A DNA stretch of 49,502 nt from Bacteroidales bacterium UBA6445 (GTDB lineage Bacteria > Bacteroidota > Bacteroidia > Bacteroidales > UBA932). A program made the position numbers and the translations under genes. The notes beneath the pieces were generated by a model. That model did not search any database. It was not told where the DNA came from and saw only the letters and a list, made by a program, of their open reading frames with translations. This document shows, one piece after another, positions 35,449 to 45,378 of the stretch (within the stretch, counting starts at the first letter, position 1; every line of letters starts with the position of its first letter). Location: assembly GCA_002439585.1 (NCBI GenBank), contig DJOF01000017.1:1-49502 (forward strand), written 5' to 3'.

Positions 35449-35510
35449 TCCAAATTCATTTGGAACTGTCGGTCGCGGAGAAGTGGCATATGAAATACGA
35501 ACTATATAGT
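35449..35510 (+). promoter_or_regulatory. Two palindromes in the fecR-susC gap (PUL2)
   Basis: TCCAAAT-TC-ATTTGGA (35449-35464) is a perfect inverted repeat and ACTATATAGT (35501-35510) is a perfect palindrome, both in the 122-bp gap before susC. PUL1 also has a palindrome in the same place, but the sequences differ. They may be operators or RNA-processing structures. Confidence 0.4.
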
Positions 35511-35538
35511 CACATATACTAACTAACACGTCTAATAA

Positions 35539-38500
35539 ATGAACAGAACAAGGAAACTTACCAGTTTCATCCGCAAGAGTTGTTTTGTTTTGAGCATTGC
35601 GCTGCTCGCCATGAGCGCTGCGGCTCAGACCACGGGCATCACCCTCTCGGTGAAGAATACCCCCGCCAAGGAGGTGCTCGAAATGCTCGAGCGGAATTAC
35701 GGCTATGTCTTTCTCTACAACGAAGAGGAGGTTAAGCTAGACAAGAGCGTGAGTGTCAGCGTGAATAATGCTAGCATCTCTGATGTCATGGACAAAGTCC
35801 TCTGGGAAGGACTGGGCTACACGGTGAGAGGCCGCCAGGTCGTCATAACGAAGACTCCCATCCGGACTTCTCAAAGTAAAGCCATGCCCAACAACCCTAC
35901 GCAGGAACGGAAGACCATGGTTTCGGGTGTTGTAACCGATGCCAACGGTGAACCTCTTATCGGAGCCGGCGTCATGCTGAAGGGGCGTGGAAAAGGAACC
36001 ATAACTGATATTGATGGCCGCTTTTCCATAGAAGCGAGCACCTCTGACGTACTCGAGGTGTCCTACATCAACTATGTCACTCAGGATATTCCGATAAAGG
36101 GAAGATCTAATTTTAACGTCACATTGCAGGAAGACGCGTTGTCCATCCAAGAGACGGTCGTTGTGGGCTATGGTACACAGAAAAAGGAAAGCGTCGTCGG
36201 AGCCATTGCGCAGGCTAAGGGAGAGCAATTGATGAAGTCCGGCGTGCAGGGAAACGTGGGACAGATGCTTTCCGGACTTATGCCCGGCCTTTCCACCCAG
36301 ACCGCGTCCGATATGCCCGGTAACGATGACCCGGCTATCACTATCCGTGGACTTTCCTCCTGGAACGGTTCATCTCCGTTGGTACTCATTGACGGTGTGG
36401 AACGAAAGATGTCGGACATTGATGCTGGACAGATTGAAAGCATATCCGTGCTTAAAGATGCCTCCGCGACGGCCGTGTTCGGTGTTAAAGGAGCGGAAGG
36501 CGTGATCCTCATAACTACAAAACGAGGAAAGGAAGGAAGGGCGAGTGTCTCTTTCTCAGCCAACACTACATTCAAGAAGATTGGTGAAATGCCAGATCTT
36601 CAGGATGCTTATGACACCTATCGTTACCAGAACGAATGGGTTGAGAAGTTCCTCCCAAACGATGAGGCAAGCTGGGGTTATTATTCTCCGGTAGGGGAGA
36701 CCAATAAATTCCGTTATCCGTCATCTCGCACCGAGGCTGATCTCTATCCAAATGTCAACTGGCCCGAGGCAATCACCAAGGACTTCGCCATGACACAGAG
36801 ATATGACCTGAATGTAACGGGTGGAAACAAGTTCGCCAAGTACTTTGCAGCTGTCTCATATCTGAAAGATGACGATATCTTGAAGTCTGGTGAGACCAAT
36901 GACGATCTGCCGTTCAAACCACAGTTCGGATTTGAACATTATAACATAAGACTGAATGTGGATCTTAACTTCACACCGTCTACAGTCGTTAGTATCAATC
37001 TTGCCAGCTCTATCAGGATGAAGGAAGAGATACCAAGCTCGTACGGAGAAATTTGGAATGCTTTTTACAGCCTCTCCCAATCCATATTCCCGATAAAGTA
37101 TGAGGATGGAGCTTATGGTGCACCTTATGGAGGTACCGAGAAGAACCCGGTTGCGGTTCTTTCCGGTCTGACCAATTTCCAGAAAACGAATACTGCACAG
37201 ATGATGTCGGACATCACTCTGAAGCAGAAGCTGGACTTCATCACAAAAGGACTTTCCGCATCGGGAACGTTCTCATTTGATACCAGATTCCTCTCTGAAA
37301 GGGACTTCGGATGGTCGAACGTGCTCACCAAGGCAGTCGACAGATACACCGGCGAAGTACTCGGAGGCTATCCGCCAAAAGGCGACAACGATATGGACTA
37401 CTATCCCACACCGCCGTGGTTCGATGGCGAGAAACTGTCCGTCAACAGCACTGTACGCCGAATCTATTACAAAGTACAGGCTGACTATGCTCGCAGTTTC
37501 GGCAAACATGACGTGACGGCACTTGCCCTTATGAGCCGCGAGCAGACGGCAGATGGCAGCGAGTTCCCTCATTATCGTGAGGATTGGGTCGGAAGATTTA
37601 CTTACGCATACGACAACCGTTATTTCGTGGAGGCCAATGGCTCAGTAAACGGGTCGGAGAAGTTTGCCGCAAAATACCGTTTCGGCTTTTTCCCGTCATT
37701 GGGTCTTGGTTGGCAAATATCTGAAGAGCAGTTTTTCAAGCCTCTGAGGAAGGTTGTCGACAGATTTAAAGTCCGTTATTCCATCGGACAGGTCGGAAGC
37801 GACAATTTCGCGGCACAGCGTTGGGCCTACATGAGCACTTGGGCAGTCGGTGACAGTAACGCAAAGGGTGTGTTCGGTACTATCTTCCAGGGCCCTTATG
37901 GCAACTCTCAGGGGGCAAGTTACCAGCAGTATAAAGAGGCTCAGGTGGGCAATCCCGATCTGCAGTGGGAGGTCTCTACTAAGCAGAACATCGGGCTCGA
38001 ATTTGCCTTTTTCAACCATTTGATTTCCGGAACGTTTGATTTGTTCCAGGATAACAGAGACAAGGTTTTCCTGTCAGCTGCCCAGCGTGCAAGTAGCGTC
38101 CCGGGTTATTTCGGAGCAGCCCCTGTAGCAGCGAATCTGGGCAAGGTGCGCAACAGAGGATTCGAACTTGATGTGACTCTGCGCCGTTCGTTCGGTGAAT
38201 GGTCTCCATGGCTGCGCTATACCTTCGCGCATGCAAAGGAAGAAGTCATATCCATGGATGATCCGGAGCTGATACCGGACTATCAGAAGAATGAGGGCTT
38301 CAGGATTGACCAGCCAAAGACATACGTCGATCAGGACAAGTTCATCACGAGTTGGGATGACGTCTACGGACGTGTCGGTGGAGAAAACAACACGTCAAGA
38401 CTTCCTGGAAGCGTGGCGAACATTGACTATAATGCAGATGGAGTCATCAATGAGAATGACAAGATTCCTTACGGCTATCCTACGCGCCCCGAAAATACAT

Positions 38501-38934
38501 ACAATTTCTTCCTCGGCCTCGACTATGGGGGATTCAGCGCCCAGGTTCAGTTCCTTGGTGTCTATAATATCTCTTATAATTTCGCCAATACTATGACCTT
38601 GACCAAGAGCGCATTGGCACCTTTCGCCAATCCGAGGCTATGGGATTATTGGACTCCGGACAATCCGGATGCAGTTTATGCATTGGGCGGCGGCAACTCG
38701 ACTCGCGGAATCTGGTTGGACGGATCATACCTGCGTCTCAAGAGTGCGGAACTTTCCTACACGTTCACAGGCAAGATCCTTCACAAACTGCGCGTGTCGT
38801 CATTGAAACTGACTGCATCCGGTCATAACCTGTTCTTCTGGTCCAAGATGCCTGAAGAGCGTGAGTCGTATGACTACGGAAACCGCTATCCTCCTGTGAA
38901 AAGGTTCAGCCTTGGCTTGAATGTCACATTCTGA
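35539..38934 (+). CDS. SusC/RagA-family TonB-dependent transporter with STN domain (PUL2, first)
   Basis: Outer-membrane oligosaccharide importer, 1131 residues. Order: signal peptide ending SAAAQ; STN domain at about 35-105 (TPAKEVLEMLERNYGYVFLY); carboxypeptidase-regulatory-like domain at about 128-210 (GVVTDANGEPLIGAGVMLKG); TonB box-like ETVVVGYGTQKK; plug (PLVLIDGVERKM, SISVLKDASATAVFGVKGAEG); and a barrel ending in LNVTF. It is the signal-transducing SusC of PUL2, paired with the following SusD and the upstream FecR. Confidence 0.96.
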   Translation: MNRTRKLTSFIRKSCFVLSIALLAMSAAAQTTGITLSVKNTPAKEVLEMLERNYGYVFLYNEEEVKLDKSVSVSVNNASISDVMDKVLWEGLGYTVRGRQVVITKTPIRTSQSKAMPNNPTQERKTMVSGVVTDANGEPLIGAGVMLKGRGKGTITDIDGRFSIEASTSDVLEVSYINYVTQDIPIKGRSNFNVTLQEDALSIQETVVVGYGTQKKESVVGAIAQAKGEQLMKSGVQGNVGQMLSGLMPGLSTQTASDMPGNDDPAITIRGLSSWNGSSPLVLIDGVERKMSDIDAGQIESISVLKDASATAVFGVKGAEGVILITTKRGKEGRASVSFSANTTFKKIGEMPDLQDAYDTYRYQNEWVEKFLPNDEASWGYYSPVGETNKFRYPSSRTEADLYPNVNWPEAITKDFAMTQRYDLNVTGGNKFAKYFAAVSYLKDDDILKSGETNDDLPFKPQFGFEHYNIRLNVDLNFTPSTVVSINLASSIRMKEEIPSSYGEIWNAFYSLSQSIFPIKYEDGAYGAPYGGTEKNPVAVLSGLTNFQKTNTAQMMSDITLKQKLDFITKGLSASGTFSFDTRFLSERDFGWSNVLTKAVDRYTGEVLGGYPPKGDNDMDYYPTPPWFDGEKLSVNSTVRRIYYKVQADYARSFGKHDVTALALMSREQTADGSEFPHYREDWVGRFTYAYDNRYFVEANGSVNGSEKFAAKYRFGFFPSLGLGWQISEEQFFKPLRKVVDRFKVRYSIGQVGSDNFAAQRWAYMSTWAVGDSNAKGVFGTIFQGPYGNSQGASYQQYKEAQVGNPDLQWEVSTKQNIGLEFAFFNHLISGTFDLFQDNRDKVFLSAAQRASSVPGYFGAAPVAANLGKVRNRGFELDVTLRRSFGEWSPWLRYTFAHAKEEVISMDDPELIPDYQKNEGFRIDQPKTYVDQDKFITSWDDVYGRVGGENNTSRLPGSVANIDYNADGVINENDKIPYGYPTRPENTYNFFLGLDYGGFSAQVQFLGVYNISYNFANTMTLTKSALAPFANPRLWDYWTPDNPDAVYALGGGNSTRGIWLDGSYLRLKSAELSYTFTGKILHKLRVSSLKLTASGHNLFFWSKMPEERESYDYGNRYPPVKRFSLGLNVTF

Positions 38935-38962
38935 AACGCTATGAGATTTGATAGAGAAAGAT

Positions 38963-40804
38963 ATGATAAAGAATATATATAAAATACTGATACTGACATG
39001 CTTGTCGGCCTCCTACCTGTCGGCGGTCTCATGCCGCGACTATCTGGACAAGTCTCCCGATGCTGGACTGAGCGAGGAGGATATATTCGGCTCCTTCGAG
39101 AAGTTCCAGGGTTATATTGAGAATGCCTACTACTGCATGAACGATCCTATAACCACCGGACCCTTCAATTTTGCCGATGATGTGGTTTCTACAAAGGCCT
39201 GGTATATCGACAACATCACCAACGATTATCGTACATTCTACGACATCAACCAGGTATATTTCTACGCTCAGAAGAACCTGAGCGGCAATGACCGGTACGA
39301 CTCCGACCCATGGAAGAATGGTGGCAACAATGGTGAAATCCGCCTCGGCTATTGGGAAGGCGGCTGGCTCGGAATCCGTAAGGCAAACATAGCCCTGGAG
39401 CACCTTGACATGTTGAAAACCCCTTACGGCAATGTTAACATTGAGGATCAGCGCAATCTCATAGAGGGGCAGGCTCTGTTGTTGAGGGCAATTCTTCATT
39501 TCAACATCATCCGCATCTGGGGCGGCATGCCCTACATTACGAGGTCGCTTTCTCCTGATGAGGAATTGCGCTTTCAGCGCTTGAGCTATCACGAATCTTC
39601 AGATAAGATAGAAGAAGATTTGGTTCGTGCTGCGGAACTTCTGCCTGATGACTGGCAGGACACTCCTACCGGGCAAATGACCTACGGCACCAACAAGGAC
39701 CGCTTTACAAAAGGCGCTGCCTACGCGCTTTTGGGCAAAGCCATGCTGTATGCTGCAAGTCCGCTTATGAATGGCACGGTAACGGGATCATACACCTACA
39801 ATGAGGAGTATCTCCACAAGGCTCTCAAATATTTCGGCAAAGTTATGGAGAAGTCCGAGATTATGGGCGGTGACGTTTATGGACTGGAAGATTGGAATAA
39901 TTACAGCGGGCTTTTCTATCGCCGCAATTCGGAGATTCCATGTTCAGGGAAGGAGGGTGTGCTGAATGTCCCTTTGGTGCAGGCGCAAGCCCAGCAGATA
40001 GGTGACTGCAACAAACGTATGGGTGCATGGGTTGATGTCTGCGGCGCCACTGAGAATTATGTGCAGAACTTCGGCATGAGCAATGGCGAACCGTTCGATG
40101 CGTCTGTCTACAACGATCCTTCCAAAGACCCTTGGGCTGACCGTGATCCGCGTTTTTATACCAACATAGTGACAGACGGCTCTATATTGATGAAGAGGAA
40201 CAACGAAGAGTGGAGGGCCGAGCTTTATGTCGGTGGTACAGACTACGGTGAGGAAAAAGGCACGATTACAGGCTACATGTGGAAGAAATATCGTGATGAT
40301 TACATCTACCCTGGCAGTAGTGACTCGTATAATTGTGCCCAGCGTCTTCCTGTGATCAGGCTTGCAGATGTGTACCTTATGTATGCCGAGGCAGCGAATG
40401 AACTGTACGGTCCGGATGGCGTTCCGGCTGAGTGCAAAGTCACTGCCGTGCAGGCTTTTAAGGCTGTCAGAGACAGGGTTAAGAATACTGACGGCACTTC
40501 CCTTCCGACTCCTGCGCATCTTGTCGCTTCGAAAGAAGAGCTTAGGGAAACCATCCGCAGGGAAAGGGCCGTGGAACTTTGCTATGAGAACCACAGGTGG
40601 TATGATACCCGCCGTTGGTATGTGGCACATTTGCCGGAATACAAGGACATAAAGATCCTTGAGTATGACAAGGATCACAGTTACTATCAGGTAAAGCCCT
40701 ACCACACACCCCGAATATTCGAGCAGAGGCACTACTGGTTCCCTTTAAAGCGCGAGCAATCCTATATATATGAAGGCTTCTATCAGAATCCGGGTTGGGA
40801 ATAA
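38963..40804 (+). CDS. SusD/RagB-family lipoprotein (PUL2, first)
   Basis: Surface glycan-binding lipoprotein, 613 residues, partner of the preceding SusC. The signal ends SAVSC, followed by RDYLDKSPDAGLSEEDIFG, a SusD N-terminal block. Helical repeats include EGQALLLRAILHFNIIRIWG and KGAAYALLGKAMLYAA. The C-terminal block reads IRLADVYLMYAEAANELYG, RRERAVELCYENHRWYDTRR and ends YQNPGWE. The ATG at 38963 is used rather than the in-frame TTG at 38948. At 613 residues it is longer than the other two SusD proteins in the window. Confidence 0.95.
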   Translation: MIKNIYKILILTCLSASYLSAVSCRDYLDKSPDAGLSEEDIFGSFEKFQGYIENAYYCMNDPITTGPFNFADDVVSTKAWYIDNITNDYRTFYDINQVYFYAQKNLSGNDRYDSDPWKNGGNNGEIRLGYWEGGWLGIRKANIALEHLDMLKTPYGNVNIEDQRNLIEGQALLLRAILHFNIIRIWGGMPYITRSLSPDEELRFQRLSYHESSDKIEEDLVRAAELLPDDWQDTPTGQMTYGTNKDRFTKGAAYALLGKAMLYAASPLMNGTVTGSYTYNEEYLHKALKYFGKVMEKSEIMGGDVYGLEDWNNYSGLFYRRNSEIPCSGKEGVLNVPLVQAQAQQIGDCNKRMGAWVDVCGATENYVQNFGMSNGEPFDASVYNDPSKDPWADRDPRFYTNIVTDGSILMKRNNEEWRAELYVGGTDYGEEKGTITGYMWKKYRDDYIYPGSSDSYNCAQRLPVIRLADVYLMYAEAANELYGPDGVPAECKVTAVQAFKAVRDRVKNTDGTSLPTPAHLVASKEELRETIRRERAVELCYENHRWYDTRRWYVAHLPEYKDIKILEYDKDHSYYQVKPYHTPRIFEQRHYWFPLKREQSYIYEGFYQNPGWE

Positions 40805-40825
40805 TCATTAACAGACCATTGCACA

Positions 40826-43618
40826 ATGAACAGAACAGAATATAACCACAGAACCCGCATGTCCGCAAAGAGCCTGAAAGGCATTTTTGCCTCGACTCTG
40901 CTGATGGGAAGCCTCGTGTGCTCGGCCCAGGAGGAGAATGTCGCAGCAAATGATGCCGACACACTTCAGCTTGTATTCAAGACAGTCACCGAAGAACTCA
41001 CTCCGGGGAGTGTCACCTCCATTGACATGCCCCGGATAGTCATGAAAGATAATTATTCAGGGGTATCAACCCTCATCTCATCCTATGGAGCAGGCCTCTT
41101 GTCAGGACTGAATCTTTATGGCGTGGGAGATGTCCTCGTATTGATAGACGGGCAGCCACGCGATATAGACAATCTTCAGCCGGAGGAGATCGAAAGCGTC
41201 ACCTTGTTGAAGGATGTCAATTCCACTGTCCTCTATGGCTCACAGGCCAAGAACGGAATTCTCTCGATTATCACGAAGAGGGGCAAAGTAGCCAAAAGGG
41301 ACATCCGTTTCGGAGTTGAGTCAGGAGTACAAGTGCCAATTCGGCTTCCTAAGTATCTGGGTTCCCGCGAATACATGACCCTCTACAACGAGGCGTTCCT
41401 CAACGACTCTCCAAGCAGTCAGCCGCCGTTCAGACCTTCTGAAATAGCAAAATATGACGGCAGCAATCCGTATCGCTATCCTGACGTTGACTACTACAGT
41501 TCGGACTTCCTTAAACCGATGACCAACTCAACAAGGGTTCTTGGCGAGTTTACCAGCGGAAACGATGTGGCACGTTTCTATGCGAATGTAAGTTGGGAGA
41601 ACCACGACAAACTCTACAAGGTGGATGATTATAATACAGGTTATAATCGTTTCAAGATAAGAAGCAACATTGACTTCAATATCACTCCGTCCCTCAAGAG
41701 TTTTGTCAATGCTTTCTTTGTCTTTGACCTGGATCAGAATCCGCGTACAGACTTCTTTACATTGGCTTCGACTCTTCGTCCAAACGACTACACTCCACTG
41801 CTGTCTGTCGATCTTTTTGAAGATCCTTCCATATTGGAGGGTGTCGATATCATCGATGGAAGAGGGATTTTGGGTGGACATACCATTTCCGGGAAAAACA
41901 GCTACGGCATGAATATCTATGGCGAATTGAACCGTAACGGCTACCAGCGGGATTTCCGCAGGACAATGCAGTTCGACGTCGGACTTGTATATGACCTTTC
42001 AAAAATCACTAAGGGTCTCTCGGTACGGGGAGCAATGAACATAGATATCTACGGTGGATATTCCGAGGCTATCCAGAACACCTACGCCCTGTATGAGCCT
42101 GTCTGGAGCGATGCCACCGGCAAGATATTCAAAATTAACCGCATCAATCAGGATACCAAGACCGGTGTCATGACCCTTCAGTCTGGTACGTTCAGCCGCG
42201 GAATAGGTGCAAACGTATCCGCTGACTACAAGCGTACATTCGGTGGCAGGCACAGTGTCTCGGCATCAGTGCTCGGATTCTACAGTTATCGTTCGGTTGA
42301 AAGCAGCGTCTATTCAGACAGAAATTCCCACATAGGATTCAATGCCGCGTACAGCTTTGACAATAAGTTTATGGTGGATTTCAGCGGCGCTATGATCCAT
42401 TCACTGAAATTGGCTTCGGGACACAAGAACGCCTTCTCCCCGACATTGGGATTGAGTTGGATTCCTGTAGGAGCAGCAGGAAAGAATGACACTGGGTGGA
42501 TTAATTTCCTCAAGCTCAAAGCTTCAGCAGGTATACTTCATACCGACGCTGACATGGGCTACAATCTCTGGAAATACACCTACTGGGGAGCCGGAATGTT
42601 CGGTACCGGAGACAATGGCGGCTACAATTTCGAAGCTCGCCAGGCAGTGGAAGGCAACTACAATCTTGGCATGGAGAAGATGAAAAAGCTCAATGCCGGC
42701 ATTGAGACCCGTCTCGCGGCAAATTCCCTGTCATTGAACGCAAGTTTCTTCTATGTCATTAATGACGATCTCGTTATGCAGAGGAAAAGCTTCTATCCGC
42801 AGATGTTGGCTTCTCATATTCCTTACGAGAATTACGGCAGAAATGACTACAAGGGTCTGGATCTGTCTGCCGGGTACGTGAAGAAATTCGGTGAAGTTAA
42901 GTTCAGTTCCATGCTCAACGTGCTCTATGCTACATCAAAAGTGGTGCGCACGGATGAGGCTTACAAAAATGACTATCAGAATCGCACCGGCAAGGCACTC
43001 GACACTTTCTGGGGTCTGCGTAGCCGTGGCTTCTTCAAGACTGACGAGCAGGCTGAGGCATCAAACCAGCTTTTCGGAAGCGTGAAGAAAGGAGACCTCA
43101 GATACGCTGACAAAGATGGCGACGGGTACGTCAATGATGATGACGTGATCGCTCTTGGCAATTACAATCCACGCTGGGTGGGTACTCTGAACATGAGTGC
43201 GGAATGGAAGGGACTAACTCTGTTTGTGTCCGCCTCTACACGCCTTAAATACAACTGGGTGATGAGCGGTGACTATTTCCGTGTCAACGGTGACATAAAA
43301 TACTCCGAGATCGTGAGGGGACGCTGGACAGAGGAAACGGCCGAGACCGCAACCTATCCCCGTCTTTCCGCTCAGGCCAATGAAAACAACTACCGTGATT
43401 CGGACTTCTGGATGCGCGATGGAAACTGCTTCTCACTGGACCGCCTTCAGTTGAGCTATCTTCTGCCTTCATCACTGTTCGCGAATTCCATTGTGAAAGA
43501 CATCCGCGTCTATCTCAGAGGAGACAATCTTTGGTTCATCTCCGAAGAGGCCAAGTATCGCCAGACGGGATACTCGAACACACGCAACGTGGCTTTGGGC
43601 CTTAACATATCATTTTGA
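40826..43618 (+). CDS. SusC-like TonB-dependent transporter without N-terminal extension (PUL2, second)
   Basis: The 930-residue outer-membrane transporter has a signal peptide (ASTLLMGSLVCSAQ) followed directly by a short linker with a possible TonB box (DTLQLVFKTVTEE). The plug (DVLVLIDGQPRDIDN, ESVTLLKDVNSTVLYGSQAKNG) and a barrel ending LGLNISF follow. It lacks both the STN domain and the carboxypeptidase-regulatory-like domain seen in the other two SusC proteins here. It therefore probably imports without signalling to FecR. It lies 21 bp after the first susD and has its own SusD partner 15 bp after it. Confidence 0.93.
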   Translation: MNRTEYNHRTRMSAKSLKGIFASTLLMGSLVCSAQEENVAANDADTLQLVFKTVTEELTPGSVTSIDMPRIVMKDNYSGVSTLISSYGAGLLSGLNLYGVGDVLVLIDGQPRDIDNLQPEEIESVTLLKDVNSTVLYGSQAKNGILSIITKRGKVAKRDIRFGVESGVQVPIRLPKYLGSREYMTLYNEAFLNDSPSSQPPFRPSEIAKYDGSNPYRYPDVDYYSSDFLKPMTNSTRVLGEFTSGNDVARFYANVSWENHDKLYKVDDYNTGYNRFKIRSNIDFNITPSLKSFVNAFFVFDLDQNPRTDFFTLASTLRPNDYTPLLSVDLFEDPSILEGVDIIDGRGILGGHTISGKNSYGMNIYGELNRNGYQRDFRRTMQFDVGLVYDLSKITKGLSVRGAMNIDIYGGYSEAIQNTYALYEPVWSDATGKIFKINRINQDTKTGVMTLQSGTFSRGIGANVSADYKRTFGGRHSVSASVLGFYSYRSVESSVYSDRNSHIGFNAAYSFDNKFMVDFSGAMIHSLKLASGHKNAFSPTLGLSWIPVGAAGKNDTGWINFLKLKASAGILHTDADMGYNLWKYTYWGAGMFGTGDNGGYNFEARQAVEGNYNLGMEKMKKLNAGIETRLAANSLSLNASFFYVINDDLVMQRKSFYPQMLASHIPYENYGRNDYKGLDLSAGYVKKFGEVKFSSMLNVLYATSKVVRTDEAYKNDYQNRTGKALDTFWGLRSRGFFKTDEQAEASNQLFGSVKKGDLRYADKDGDGYVNDDDVIALGNYNPRWVGTLNMSAEWKGLTLFVSASTRLKYNWVMSGDYFRVNGDIKYSEIVRGRWTEETAETATYPRLSAQANENNYRDSDFWMRDGNCFSLDRLQLSYLLPSSLFANSIVKDIRVYLRGDNLWFISEEAKYRQTGYSNTRNVALGLNISF

Positions 43619-43633
43619 TAACGAATCGAGAAT

Positions 43634-45364
43634 ATGAAATTTTTCAATAATATCTGTCTGATCGTTGCAGCGGCATTCCCGCTGTGCTCCTGCGACAGCA
43701 TGTTTACTCTGGAGGAGGACAATAACTACGATATCAGTGAGGTGACTGAAATTCCTGCAAGGGTATTGGGCTTTCTGGACATAGCCTACACGGCTCTCCC
43801 GACGGACTATTCTTACTCAGAATGTGCCACGGACGATGCCGTGATGAACGAGTACAACAACGAGTACCACCGCATGGTGAACGGCGGCTGGGGTCCGACC
43901 TTCGATCCGTTGTCTGTCTGGGAATCTTCCTACAAGGCCATTGACGGCATCAACCGGTTTTTTGAACTTCTTCCGAATACCAATATCGCCATGAAGCCTG
44001 AAGACGATCTGGCCTACAGAAATCGTTGGACAGGCGAAGCCCACGGCATGCGCGCCTACCATCACTTCGTCTTGCTGCGCCATTATGGCGGAGTGGGAGT
44101 CTCAGGCAGAAAGCTAGGAATACCTTACCTTGACAAGAGCCTGAGCCAGGACAGTGAGGAATGGAAAAGGCTGCGCCGTCCGTCTTTCCAGTCCACGGTA
44201 GAGTCCATATCCAAGGATCTTGATGTGGCCATACGGCTGCTTCCGGAGAAATACGAAGGGGATGACAGGGTGACGGGATGGAGAAACAGAAACCGTATGG
44301 ACAAGCGCATCGCATTGGCGATCAAGGCTCAACTTTACATGCATGCGGCAAGTCCGGCCTATAACGATGGCTATTACAACGTGGAGTATTGCGACTCCGC
44401 CCTGAAATATTCCGCCAAGCTGATAGACCTGAACGGTGGTCTTGCGGGATTGGGATATACTGACAATTCCATCTTTTGGGAAAGCGACAACATTCCTCAG
44501 GACGTGCTGTGGCGCACCAACCAGACGGACGGGTCAGAAATCGCTGATTCGCGTGAGGCCCGCAACTATCCTCCGTCACGTTACGGCAAGGGACAAGTAA
44601 ACCCTACACAGGATTTTGTGGATGCCTTCCCAGACAAGAACGGCTACCCCATAACGCAAAGTTCGGACTATAACCCCACTCAGCCTTACATCAACAGGGA
44701 TCCCCGTCTTGCACGCACAGTCATCTATAACGGCGCGTCATTCGGCAACGCACCGAGCACTGCTTCGGACAACAAGATATACACGGCAAAAGAGGATACT
44801 AAGGACGGCATCGAGAATCCTGAGGCGACCCGGACCGGCTACTACCTGCGCAAGACCCTGCGCCCCGACTTTGTGATAAATGATCCTAATCGCTGGCCTG
44901 TAGGACAGAGGACCATCCGTCCGCTCATACGTTTCACCGAGATTTATCTCATCTATGCTGAAGCGGCCACGGCCTCTTATGATGCAGACGGTGCATCAGA
45001 ATACGCGGACTACACTGCCCGCGACATCATCTGTGCCATCAGACAGAGGGCCGGCCTTGGGCGTTCCGACACCTACGCCGCGACTCTGCCGTCATCCGAG
45101 TTCATGGACCTTGTGAGGAACGAGAGGCGCATTGAATTGTCATTCGAGGGCTTCCGCTTCTATGACCTGCGCCGTTGGAAATCGAAGATCAACGGACCGG
45201 TGTCTTGTGCCTTATTCCAGCAGAAAAACGGCATCGCGGCTCCGCAGATTTTGCCGGTAGATGGCGAGGACCGCATGTATGCGACTTTCACCTACTATGC
45301 TCCACTTCCGGAAAAGGAACTACTGAAGTCCCCGAAATTGGAACAGAACCACTATAACAACTAA
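43634..45364 (+). CDS. SusD/RagB-family lipoprotein (PUL2, second)
   Basis: The 576-residue surface lipoprotein (signal ending FPLCSC, then DSMFTLEEDNN) is the partner of the second SusC. SusD helices appear at EAHGMRAYHHFVLLRHYGG and KRIALAIKAQLYMHAASP; the C-terminal block reads LIRFTEIYLIYAEAATASYD, NERRIELSFEGFRFYDLRRW and ends LEQNHYNN. Sequence and length differ clearly from the first SusD, so this pair is not a recent duplication. Confidence 0.94.
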   Translation: MKFFNNICLIVAAAFPLCSCDSMFTLEEDNNYDISEVTEIPARVLGFLDIAYTALPTDYSYSECATDDAVMNEYNNEYHRMVNGGWGPTFDPLSVWESSYKAIDGINRFFELLPNTNIAMKPEDDLAYRNRWTGEAHGMRAYHHFVLLRHYGGVGVSGRKLGIPYLDKSLSQDSEEWKRLRRPSFQSTVESISKDLDVAIRLLPEKYEGDDRVTGWRNRNRMDKRIALAIKAQLYMHAASPAYNDGYYNVEYCDSALKYSAKLIDLNGGLAGLGYTDNSIFWESDNIPQDVLWRTNQTDGSEIADSREARNYPPSRYGKGQVNPTQDFVDAFPDKNGYPITQSSDYNPTQPYINRDPRLARTVIYNGASFGNAPSTASDNKIYTAKEDTKDGIENPEATRTGYYLRKTLRPDFVINDPNRWPVGQRTIRPLIRFTEIYLIYAEAATASYDADGASEYADYTARDIICAIRQRAGLGRSDTYAATLPSSEFMDLVRNERRIELSFEGFRFYDLRRWKSKINGPVSCALFQQKNGIAAPQILPVDGEDRMYATFTYYAPLPEKELLKSPKLEQNHYNN

Positions 45365-45378
45365 AAATAGCTAATTAA

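Noticed and set aside
39944..40732. 262-codon minus-strand open frame inside the first PUL2 susD
   Set aside because: The SusD protein is certain; the antisense frame has no start context or recognisable domain.
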